Source of the DNA: Roseateles saccharophilus
GTDB lineage: Bacteria; Pseudomonadota; Gammaproteobacteria; Burkholderiales; Burkholderiaceae_C
Reading direction: 5' to 3'
Assembly: GCF_004342485.1 (NCBI RefSeq)
Contig: NZ_SMBU01000039.1
Location: forward strand, 1-44,765
DNA length: 44,765 nt
The notes beneath the pieces were generated by a model. That model made no database searches and was not told the origin of the DNA. It was given only the letters and a program-made list of their open reading frames with translations. The position numbers were made by a program, and so were the translations under genes. This document shows, piece after piece, positions 1-7,253 of this stretch (positions within the stretch are counted from its first letter, which is position 1; each line of letters opens with the position of its first letter).

Positions 1-55
1 GTCCCGCGATGACCGCGGCAGCGTTCTCACGAACGCCCCCAACGTTCCTGGGACA

Positions 56-238
56 TCAAGCCCTGGCAAGCCTCAGACAGCGACGGTCATAACAGTGCAG
101 CCCGCCGTCCAGACGGTCTTCGAGCAGCTGCACCACGTCGCCACGCAGATTGCTTGCCAGTTGGCGCGGCGGAGGGCTGACCGCGCCCATTGCACCTCCG
201 GCTACAAGCATCGCCAGGACCGTCGCGGTTGCGCGCAT
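56..238 (-). CDS. Small exported protein, 60 aa, unknown function
   Basis: The frame begins MRATATVLAMLVAGGAMG, a short basic N-terminus followed by a hydrophobic stretch, which reads as a signal peptide with cleavage near residue 18-20. The mature part would be only about 40 residues and contains two cysteines (HCYDRRC) that could form a disulphide. It starts 13 bases after the stop of the lipoprotein gene and lies on the same strand, so it is probably the last visible gene of the phosphosignalling operon. No good Shine-Dalgarno sequence precedes the ATG. I do not recognise a family. A longer frame starting at 301 exists but would overlap the upstream gene and bury the signal peptide. Confidence 0.5.
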   Translation of the reverse strand: MRATATVLAMLVAGGAMGAVSPPPRQLASNLRGDVVQLLEDRLDGGLHCYDRRCLRLARA

Positions 239-251
239 TGCGCGCAGGCCG

Positions 252-1910
252 TCAGCGCTTGGCGGGCGGCGGCTCGACCCAGGCTTCGTCGTCATCGGCA
301 TGCGTGGTGGCTTTGGGAGTTTGCCGTGGCACAGGCGTCGCGGCAGTAGGCAGTGGCGCAGGCTTCATGGCGGCAGGCACGCTGATCGGGCCACGGTTGC
401 TGCTCCGGGCGGAGGCTGCCGACGCAGGCGCGTTGGAGGCCGACGGGTCAACAATGACGGGCTCGGGCAAGCCGTCGTAACTGCGATCGGCCACCAGGCT
501 GCGCGGCAGCCGCCCATCGGGCTGCGGGCCTTGCCCTGCCACGTCGCCAGCCACAGCCAGCAACTGGCCCGCACGGTTGGACTCGGGCGGAGTCTCCCAG
601 ACAAGCAGCGCGCGCGGCATGATGGCGGCTGCCATGCCGGGCCGATGAAGGTCCACCACCTCGCGCTGCGGGAAGGGGCCGGCATTGAGCGCGCCGAGGG
701 CGCGCACATCGAACACCAGTTCAGCCCATACCAGGCGGTCCGGATTGATCCGATGCAGCAAAGCGTCGGCACGGGTTTCGTCCACGCGAAGCCGCGGCCA
801 GAGGCCCGCATTGGAGACACCGGGAAGAATGAGCTGCATGGTCGGCGGCAGTTCGGCGTTCCCGGGTTGCGGAGTGCCAGCTCGCCACTGCGGATTTGGC
901 CGCTGCTGGCACAGCGTCAGCAGCAGGAAGTAGGGGGCGACCTCATCGGGGCGGACGTACTCGCCTCCATAGTTTTCCCAGACGCAGACGCTGCCCCGGC
1001 CGGTATAGCCGCGAGGTCCGGAACGCGGCGACTCGCCGCCATAGACACCGGTGTTCAGGCGCGGCTGGCGGCTGCGGGAGAACAGCGGATAACGCACCGC
1101 GAAGCTCTGGGTGGCGAGGTCGTAGTCCAGCAACTGCACCCAGAGGCCCAACACCAGCCGCGGCTCGGCCACTTGATTGCCCAGCCGCTGAACGAGAGCC
1201 TGGATCGCCCGCGGTCGGGCGATCTCGTTGCCACGGGTGCTCTGGGCCACCTGCGGGTCCATCTGCTCCAGCAACTGGTTCTGGAAGTCCTGATCACGCC
1301 GGGCGTTGCCACTGGCGGGCCCGAACAGGCGCTGCGCCGCGTACTGGCTCAGCAGCGCCTGCGGCGCCTCGGGAATGAAGTCAGCCTCACCTGGGCGATC
1401 CAGTCCCGTACCCACCTTGCCCAATTGCTGGGCTGATACCGGCGCACGGCCCAATTGGGCCGAGACGCCCCGCAGCCGCGCGACGATGTCCTGCGGAAAG
1501 TGGAAGCCGGCGCACATGTTCTGGACGGAACTGCAGCGGGCCGTCGCATCATTGCCCGTGGCCAACGCGCCTGCCATGCGGTAGTAGCGGTCGGCGGCTG
1601 CCCAGGCCTGCATCCCCTCGGCCGCCACGCCCAGGTAGAAGTAGGCGATGTCGCGCCGATAGCTGGTCTTGGCCGTGGCCAAGGCCAGCCCGGGCCAGTC
1701 CTGTGAACGATAGAGCTGCTGCAACCGGGTCTGGTTGATGGCGTAGATCGGCATACAGGCCAGTCCGCAGTCCATCTGCACGGTACCGGCCTTGATGTTG
1801 GCCAGAAGCTGCGCCTCGCCACCGGGCGGGACGGCGTTCGGTGCGGTGCAGCCCACAAGGACGAATGCCAGCGGAGCACAGAGCTTGAGGAGCAGGGCGT
1901 GTCGTGTCAT
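252..1910 (-). CDS. Lipoprotein with helical repeat-like N-terminal half
   Basis: The product is about 552 residues. It starts MTRHALLLKLCAPLAFVLVGC, with a lipobox (LVGC) that predicts lipidation. The next 130 residues are rich in paired aromatic/alanine helices (IAYFYLGVAAEGMQAWAAADRYYRMAG), resembling TPR/SEL1-type repeats. The C-terminal half contains a beta-rich stretch and a proline-rich tail. The start at 1910 is chosen because its ATG overlaps the kinase stop as ATGA and has GAGG nine bases upstream; an ATG at 1916 is possible but sits too close to that GAGG. Its place directly after the kinase suggests an envelope partner of the kinase C-terminal domain. No enzymatic motif is visible and the family is not recognised. 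Confidence 0.75.
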   Translation of the reverse strand: MTRHALLLKLCAPLAFVLVGCTAPNAVPPGGEAQLLANIKAGTVQMDCGLACMPIYAINQTRLQQLYRSQDWPGLALATAKTSYRRDIAYFYLGVAAEGMQAWAAADRYYRMAGALATGNDATARCSSVQNMCAGFHFPQDIVARLRGVSAQLGRAPVSAQQLGKVGTGLDRPGEADFIPEAPQALLSQYAAQRLFGPASGNARRDQDFQNQLLEQMDPQVAQSTRGNEIARPRAIQALVQRLGNQVAEPRLVLGLWVQLLDYDLATQSFAVRYPLFSRSRQPRLNTGVYGGESPRSGPRGYTGRGSVCVWENYGGEYVRPDEVAPYFLLLTLCQQRPNPQWRAGTPQPGNAELPPTMQLILPGVSNAGLWPRLRVDETRADALLHRINPDRLVWAELVFDVRALGALNAGPFPQREVVDLHRPGMAAAIMPRALLVWETPPESNRAGQLLAVAGDVAGQGPQPDGRLPRSLVADRSYDGLPEPVIVDPSASNAPASAASARSSNRGPISVPAAMKPAPLPTAATPVPRQTPKATTHADDDEAWVEPPPAKR

Positions 1911-4900
1911 TTCCATTGACCTCGCTTGGCAGCCATGGCCTGGTCCATGGCATCCTTGTAGTTGGGCGGCGCATCGGCCGAGGCGCTGGCCACGCCGTTG
2001 AGCAACAGGGCTTCGGCCACGTCGATCTGACGCCGCGTCAGGCAGCGGAAGGTGCCGGAGGAGGCGGGCTCGCAGCTGAGGTAGTTCTCATGGCTGCCCA
2101 GCCAGCTCTCGAAGCGGCCGCGCTGCGCGGCGGCGATGAAAGCGACACCGTGCAGCGGCAGAGCTCGGCCATCGATCTGTGGCCATCCGTCGACTGAAAT
2201 GCCCTGCACGGCGCCAGCCACGGCTGTCGCCTTGGAGGAAGCCTGGATCTGAGGCGCAGGCACAACTGCCGGCGTGGCCGGGCCAGCCACAGGCGCGCTG
2301 CCTCGCCGGACTAGCGCCTGCGGAATAGCGACCTCCGCATTGTCCAACCGACTACCGCAACGGGCCGGCGCTTTGGGCACATGGGCAGACCAGCGAGCTT
2401 CGGGCCAATTGCCGACGGCAGGACGCAAGCCGGTGACGGGGGTGCCAGGTGGCAGGGTGCAAACGGAGCCATGGCCGTCGCGCACAACGAAGTTCGTCAA
2501 CAGCACGCCATCACCCAGGCTGGCCACCACGGCAGGCGTGCGCGCAGGTTCCACGGCGCGGTGCTCGCCGCTCCATTCCAGCAGCGCCCACACGGGCAGC
2601 AAGATGACGCCCATCAGCGCCAACGTCGTCAGCAGTGATCGCAGCTTGCCGTGCTGCGCCTGGGCCGGCCCCCCGGCGTTGCGGTATTTCTCATAGGGCT
2701 CGGCTGACGCCACGGCACGGCTGGTAACGAAAGCCGAGGCGGCAGCCAATATCAGGGCCACGAACAGCAGTGGCTGCCCCCAGAAATACATCAGCCTCAG
2801 CGGGCCGAGAGGCAGGTTGTGCGAAGCCTGCTGCAAGGCTGCCGCCGCCATGACGCCCAGCACACCCAGCAACAGCGGCCCGGCCACGAGCCAGCGTATC
2901 CAGCCGCCGAAGGAGCGCACCGCGGCCTTGAGGCGTGCGCCCAACCGCTGCCACGCACCGTCCAGCGTCAGCCATAGCGCGAGCTCGATCACCAGCATCT
3001 CGCCGTAACTCAACCCCAGCGCCACCGGGTCAGCGCCGATTGCCCCGCCGGAATGCAGCACCCCACCCCCCAAGGTCAGCAGCGGAGAAAGCAGAGCCAG
3101 CAGCGTGAGCGCCTTCAGCAGGGAGGCACCCAGCATGCGCAGCCGGCCACGCCACACCAGGCCGGCGCCAGGCGCCAGCAACGGCTCCAGCGCCGCGGCC
3201 TTGCGCATGCGGGCGTAAGTACCTGGCAGCATGGCGGCATCGCCCGCCTGGCTGCGCGAAGCGCCATGGGCAAGCAGCAGTCGCGTCAGCCCCTCATGGC
3301 CCCAGAAGGCGGCCCAGTGCAATGGCGCCTTGCCCTGGCTCAAACCGTCCACGCGAGCGCCCGCCGCGAGCAGGCGCTCGATGACGGGCAGGTAGGCCTC
3401 GGCGTCCTGGTGCAGGAAGTGGAAGGCGTAGAGCGCCGTGAACAAGGAGTCGCAAGGCGGCTGCCCTTCGACCGCGAGGTTGGGGCCCATGCGGTGGATG
3501 TCGGCGCCGCGCGCCAACAGCAGCTCCAGCAAGGGCGGCACCCGGTCCAATGGGCTGGTGGTCAACGCCAGATGCAGCGGCAACCGGCCGTCCGCACCGG
3601 TCGTCTGGTTGACGTCGGCACCCGCATCAAGCAGGCGCTGCACCAACGCCACGTCCACCGGGTACTGGTTCTTCTGCGTCCGGAAGGCGGTCAGGGCCAG
3701 GCCCAACACGGTATGGCCGTCGGGCCGCACATGGCGATGGCTGGCGCCGCGCGCCAACAGCAGCGCCACCATGTTCTCGCGCCGATAGCGCGCGGCAGCC
3801 GCCAGCGCGGTGTCCCCCTCGGTGTCTGCCACTTCCAGATCCGCACCGTGGTCCAGCATGTAAGTGACGGCAGGCTCGTTGCCGTTGGCCGCGGCCGTGA
3901 CCAGCGGCTTCCACGGCTCGGCCGGAGCATTGAAGTCCAGGCCTTGGGCGACGAACTCCTCCAGCAGGTCCAAACGCTTGGCCTTGAGCAGCTCATGGGC
4001 AAGGGTGCCCTGGCGCTGGGTCAGGTCGGGGACGAACTCGGCCAGCCTCAGTCCCTTGAAGGCCCGCACTGCGCCAAGTTGGTCGGCTGGCTGGGCCTGG
4101 GGCAGCGCCTCCAGGTGTTCGACGATGCCCAGGCGCTGGAGCCAAAGCAGCACCCGCGAATGGCGCTCGGCCAGGCCTGCACGCAGCGCCGCCTGCACAT
4201 CGGCCGGCGCGCCTGCCAGATCCTCGGGCAGGAAGAAGTAACGCCCCGCCAGCTGCAGGCGGTTGCGGCCGCCGCTGTGAAGGTCATAGACCAACTGGTT
4301 GAAAGCCAGCAATGCGCCCTGTGGGCCCAGGAAGCGCGCACGCGCCGCAGTGGCAAACTCGCCCTCGCCGCGGGCCTGAAGGAAGAGGTAGAACGGGTCA
4401 AACGGCTGTGTCAGCGCCTGCACGTAGTGGGCCTGCTCGGCCAGCAAGGCGTCGCCCAGCTCGTCCTCGGTGGCGCAGCGTCGGCCTCCGGCCGTGACGA
4501 AGGGACGGGCCGCGTCCAGCGTGTAGACCGCGCGCAGCAGGCCAGCCTGCCTGTGGGCATCGTCCTGGTCGAACTGGCGCACGATCTTCTCGATCTGGGT
4601 GGCCAGCTCCATGTCCCGGGCAGCATCCAGCCATTTGCCGATGGTGCCGAGGTAGAGATAGTCCAGCCCCAGCGCCGTATGTTTCTCCAACAGGGCTGCC
4701 AGCTCGGCGGGCGTCTGGTAGTACTCGTCGCCGCGGAAGGCCAGGCGCTCGTAGACGCGCTGAGTACGGGTGTAGTCCACCTCCAGCGCCTGGCGGTCCA
4801 CCCACCGCCGCACCTGCTCCAGTCCGAAGCGCTGCTTGGCGCTGGGATTGAGCAGGCCCTTGATGAGCGTCTCCAGCGAGGCATCCATGCCCGGAGGGAA

Positions 4901-5911
4901 CGGCACCTCGCAGTCCTGGACCTGGCGTTTGCGCACGCCGTCCGAAACGCCCTGGAATGGGCACTGGCCCTGCCAGCACTCCAGCAGCGTGATGCCCAGT
5001 GCGAAGTAGTCCACCTTCTCGGTGACCAGGGTCTGCGTCTCGTTGGCGAAGCGGGAAAGCTCGGGCGCCGCGTACTCGCGCGTGCCGTTGGCGGTGACCT
5101 GCACCTCCGTCGCGCCGGGCGCTCGCAACGAGGAGATGCCGAAGTCCGCCACCGCCACGCTCTCGAAGCCAGGACCGGAGATCAGGATGTTTTCGGGTTT
5201 CAGGTCCTGGTAGATCAGGCCCACGCGCTGATGCAGATGCTCCAGGCCGTCGGCCAATTGGCGCACCAGGCGACGCAGCCGCTCGAGATCCTGCAGCGGA
5301 CCCTCGCGGCGCAGCAATTGGTCCAGCGTGCCAGCAGGAAAGTACTCGAGCAGCTCGTAGTCCTGGCCAGACTCGCTACCGAAGCCGTGGATGGCAACGA
5401 CATTGGCATGGGGACGGGCCTGCAGCGCTGCCAGGGCGGAGAGCGGCGCGTGAAGGCCGGGGCGGTAGTGCTTGAGCACCAGACGCTGCGTACCGTCGCT
5501 GACCACATACGTGCGAGCCTCGCTGGTGGTGGTACTGAGCGCCGACTCGACCCGGTAGCCAGTACCACGCAGCGTCACTGTCTGGCCGATCATCAGATGC
5601 TGGCCGCCATCGCTGCCCATCTGGGCCGCAGGCGACCCGGGTGCGGCGGACTGCGCGTCGACGCGTGCCGTCCCCTCGGGGCCCGCTGCGGCCTGGGGCG
5701 CCACGCGCGCCGTGCCTGCCGGGCCTGCAGCGGCAGGATCGACACGAGCGGTCCCCGCGGGGCCTGCGTTGGCGGCATCGATGCGCGCGGTGCCTGCCGG
5801 GCCTGCCGGGCCTGCCGCTGCAGCGTCAATTCGGGCAGTGCCGGCGGGACCCGTCGGGACGGCGTCGATGCGGGCAGTGCCGGCCGGGCCTTGGTCGGTG
5901 CTGGATCTCAT
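1907..5911 (-). CDS. Membrane Ser/Thr protein kinase with ankyrin repeats and SNase-like tail
   Basis: A 1334-residue multidomain protein. Residues 1-90 are low-complexity with six GTAR(I/V) repeats. Residues about 115-375 form a Hanks-type kinase: Lys147 in LVLKHY, the catalytic loop YQDLKPEN (Asp236), DFG at 256-258 and an APE-type motif at 282-284, so it should be active. Roughly residues 640-900 carry ankyrin repeats (for example GDTALAAAARYRRENMVALL and APLHWAAFWGHEGLTRLLL). About five hydrophobic segments follow at 930-1080. The C-terminal part ends IDVAEALLLNGVASASADAP and then AAKRGQW, a pattern typical of the end of SNase/thermonuclease-like OB domains; catalytic residues are not evident. 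It lies 2 bp downstream of the PP2C gene, which should reverse its phosphorylation. Kinase and ankyrin calls are firm; the SNase-like call is inference. Confidence 0.93.
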   Translation of the reverse strand: MRSSTDQGPAGTARIDAVPTGPAGTARIDAAAAGPAGPAGTARIDAANAGPAGTARVDPAAAGPAGTARVAPQAAAGPEGTARVDAQSAAPGSPAAQMGSDGGQHLMIGQTVTLRGTGYRVESALSTTTSEARTYVVSDGTQRLVLKHYRPGLHAPLSALAALQARPHANVVAIHGFGSESGQDYELLEYFPAGTLDQLLRREGPLQDLERLRRLVRQLADGLEHLHQRVGLIYQDLKPENILISGPGFESVAVADFGISSLRAPGATEVQVTANGTREYAAPELSRFANETQTLVTEKVDYFALGITLLECWQGQCPFQGVSDGVRKRQVQDCEVPFPPGMDASLETLIKGLLNPSAKQRFGLEQVRRWVDRQALEVDYTRTQRVYERLAFRGDEYYQTPAELAALLEKHTALGLDYLYLGTIGKWLDAARDMELATQIEKIVRQFDQDDAHRQAGLLRAVYTLDAARPFVTAGGRRCATEDELGDALLAEQAHYVQALTQPFDPFYLFLQARGEGEFATAARARFLGPQGALLAFNQLVYDLHSGGRNRLQLAGRYFFLPEDLAGAPADVQAALRAGLAERHSRVLLWLQRLGIVEHLEALPQAQPADQLGAVRAFKGLRLAEFVPDLTQRQGTLAHELLKAKRLDLLEEFVAQGLDFNAPAEPWKPLVTAAANGNEPAVTYMLDHGADLEVADTEGDTALAAAARYRRENMVALLLARGASHRHVRPDGHTVLGLALTAFRTQKNQYPVDVALVQRLLDAGADVNQTTGADGRLPLHLALTTSPLDRVPPLLELLLARGADIHRMGPNLAVEGQPPCDSLFTALYAFHFLHQDAEAYLPVIERLLAAGARVDGLSQGKAPLHWAAFWGHEGLTRLLLAHGASRSQAGDAAMLPGTYARMRKAAALEPLLAPGAGLVWRGRLRMLGASLLKALTLLALLSPLLTLGGGVLHSGGAIGADPVALGLSYGEMLVIELALWLTLDGAWQRLGARLKAAVRSFGGWIRWLVAGPLLLGVLGVMAAAALQQASHNLPLGPLRLMYFWGQPLLFVALILAAASAFVTSRAVASAEPYEKYRNAGGPAQAQHGKLRSLLTTLALMGVILLPVWALLEWSGEHRAVEPARTPAVVASLGDGVLLTNFVVRDGHGSVCTLPPGTPVTGLRPAVGNWPEARWSAHVPKAPARCGSRLDNAEVAIPQALVRRGSAPVAGPATPAVVPAPQIQASSKATAVAGAVQGISVDGWPQIDGRALPLHGVAFIAAAQRGRFESWLGSHENYLSCEPASSGTFRCLTRRQIDVAEALLLNGVASASADAPPNYKDAMDQAMAAKRGQWK
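5654..5890 (-). repeat. Six degenerate GP(A/E)GTAR(I/V) coding repeats in kinase N-terminus
   Basis: Residues 8-86 of the kinase contain six copies of a unit whose core is GPAGTAR(I/V)D, with threonines at residues 12, 25, 41, 54, 67 and 81. Spacing is 13-16 residues. The fourth to sixth copies have Val after Arg, the fifth has Ala in place of Asp, and the sixth has Glu in place of the first Ala. The DNA repeats are diverged in third positions, so the pattern has been kept at protein level. Confidence 0.9.
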
Positions 5912-5913
5912 GG

Positions 5914-6699
5914 TTAGGCAGAGGGCTGGAGTTCTGGGAGTGCCGGGCGCGGGATGTCAGCCACCAGCACGGAAATGTTGTCGAGGCCGCCGGCCTGGCG
6001 CGCGAGCTGCACCAGGGTCTGTGCGGCGGTCTCGCGATCGCCGACCAGGGCCTGGGCGATATGGGTGTCGTCCACCATCTCGTGCAAGCCGTCGCTGCAC
6101 AGCAGGAAGCGATCGAATGGCTGCACACCGTCGGCGATCTCGGCCAGCTCCAAGTAACTCTGGCCGCCACCGCCCAACGAGTTCACCAAGAGGTTGCCGG
6201 GCAGATTGGCATCGCCCGCCGCTTGCCGAAGAGAATGATCCCGGGTAAGGCACTCCAGCACGCCTGCGCGACGGCGATAGAGCCGGCTGTCGCCCGCATG
6301 GAAGCGCCAGGCGCGCCCCTGACAAAGCAGGAGCCCGACCACCGTGGTCCCCATGCCGGCGAGCTGCGGGTCTGTCTGGGCTTGTGCCAGCAGCATGGCG
6401 TTGGTGCGGTGAGCCCACATGGGCAGCACGCCGGCCAGCTCATCACCGTCCAGGCCCTCGGGAAGGGCTTGAGTCAGGTCGCGCAGCTGGGTCAGTGCAA
6501 TCTCGCTGGCTCGCTCACCAGCGGCAGCGCCACCCATGCCATCGGCGACAGCCAACACCAGATGCCCCTGATGGTCTGCAGTGTCCAGCCGCAGGCTGAG
6601 CGAAGCGTCTCGCAGCAGCCGGGTGCCGAGCAGGACCATGTCCTCGTTGTTGCCACGCACGCAACCGACGTCGCAGCAGGCGTCGACATCGGCCCTCAT
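5914..6699 (-). CDS. PP2C-family Ser/Thr protein phosphatase
   Basis: A 261-residue protein with all the usual metal-binding motifs of bacterial PPM/PP2C phosphatases: RGNNED (Asp20), VADGMGG (Asp53), GMGTTV, FHAGDSRLYR, LLCSDGLHEMV (Asp203) and GGLDNISVLVAD (Asp240). Length fits a stand-alone catalytic domain, with no transmembrane segment, so it should be cytosolic and Mn/Mg dependent. Its ATG overlaps the stop of the FHA gene (ATGA) and its own stop is 2 bp before the kinase start, implying translational coupling and a matched kinase/phosphatase pair. The expected substrates are the kinase itself, including its threonine repeats, and proteins bound by the FHA partner. Confidence 0.95.
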   Translation of the reverse strand: MRADVDACCDVGCVRGNNEDMVLLGTRLLRDASLSLRLDTADHQGHLVLAVADGMGGAAAGERASEIALTQLRDLTQALPEGLDGDELAGVLPMWAHRTNAMLLAQAQTDPQLAGMGTTVVGLLLCQGRAWRFHAGDSRLYRRRAGVLECLTRDHSLRQAAGDANLPGNLLVNSLGGGGQSYLELAEIADGVQPFDRFLLCSDGLHEMVDDTHIAQALVGDRETAAQTLVQLARQAGGLDNISVLVADIPRPALPELQPSA

Positions 6700-7253
6700 T
6701 CGAAACTCACCGTGAAGGCCACATCGCCCAGCGACAGTGTGGCCCCCGCCTCCAGGCGTTGTGGCTGACCGGGTACCAGCTGGCGCCCGTTATAGAAACT
6801 GTGGTTGAAGGAGTTCATATCCTCGCCGAACCACTGGCCGGCCGCATCGCGCCGCAGCTCCATGTGATTGCTGGATATCTGCGAGAAACGTGCAAGCACT
6901 TCGGCGTGCGGGCCGAAGCGCCGCCCCAGAACGTCGCCCGGCGCCGGCTTCAGCTCCACGCCGTGAGCTGCGCAGCGCAGGCACAAGCCAAGGGCGGATG
7001 TGGCTGGCGCACCTGGGACCGTCGGAGCGGCTACCGACGCACCCGTCGAAGGCTGTGGGGCCGGGGACGCAGCCGTCGAACTGCTGCCTGCCAGCGCCTT
7101 GGCGGGCAGCAGCGGCGTGCGGTCACGGGGGCAGACTTTGCCCTTGCCGGTGTAGCCGCACATGCCACACTTCATCAGCTCTGCGCCACATTGGTCGCAA
7201 TAGAAAGAGTCATCGTCGATGTCGGCCTTGCAGCCGGGGCATTGCAAGCTCAT
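6696..7253 (-). CDS. Zinc-ribbon FHA-domain protein
   Basis: A 185-residue protein. Residues 5-23 form a zinc ribbon (CPGC...CDQC). A second Cys set follows at 29-41 (CGMC...C), a Ser/Ala/Pro linker spans about 55-85, another CLRC pair lies at 91-94, and a C-terminal FHA domain covers about 104-185. FHA landmarks are present: GR at 110-111, S-x-x-H at 127-130 and the DMNSFNHSFYNG segment ending Asn155-Gly156. FHA domains bind phosphothreonine peptides, so this is the likely reader of the neighbouring kinase. ATGA overlaps couple it both to the upstream AAA+ gene and the downstream PP2C gene. It has no membrane segment. Confidence 0.93.
   Translation of the reverse strand: MSLQCPGCKADIDDDSFYCDQCGAELMKCGMCGYTGKGKVCPRDRTPLLPAKALAGSSSTAASPAPQPSTGASVAAPTVPGAPATSALGLCLRCAAHGVELKPAPGDVLGRRFGPHAEVLARFSQISSNHMELRRDAAGQWFGEDMNSFNHSFYNGRQLVPGQPQRLEAGATLSLGDVAFTVSFE

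Noticed and set aside
1-55. Short dyads at the left edge (GTCCC/GGGAC; GAACG/CGTTC) considered as a terminator
   Set aside because: Arms are only five bases with no T-tract; too little flanking sequence to judge.
3053-5917. A 954-codon open frame on the plus strand
   Set aside because: It is exactly antisense to the kinase gene, has low-complexity Gln/Arg/Gly-rich translation, and is explained by high third-position GC in the real gene.
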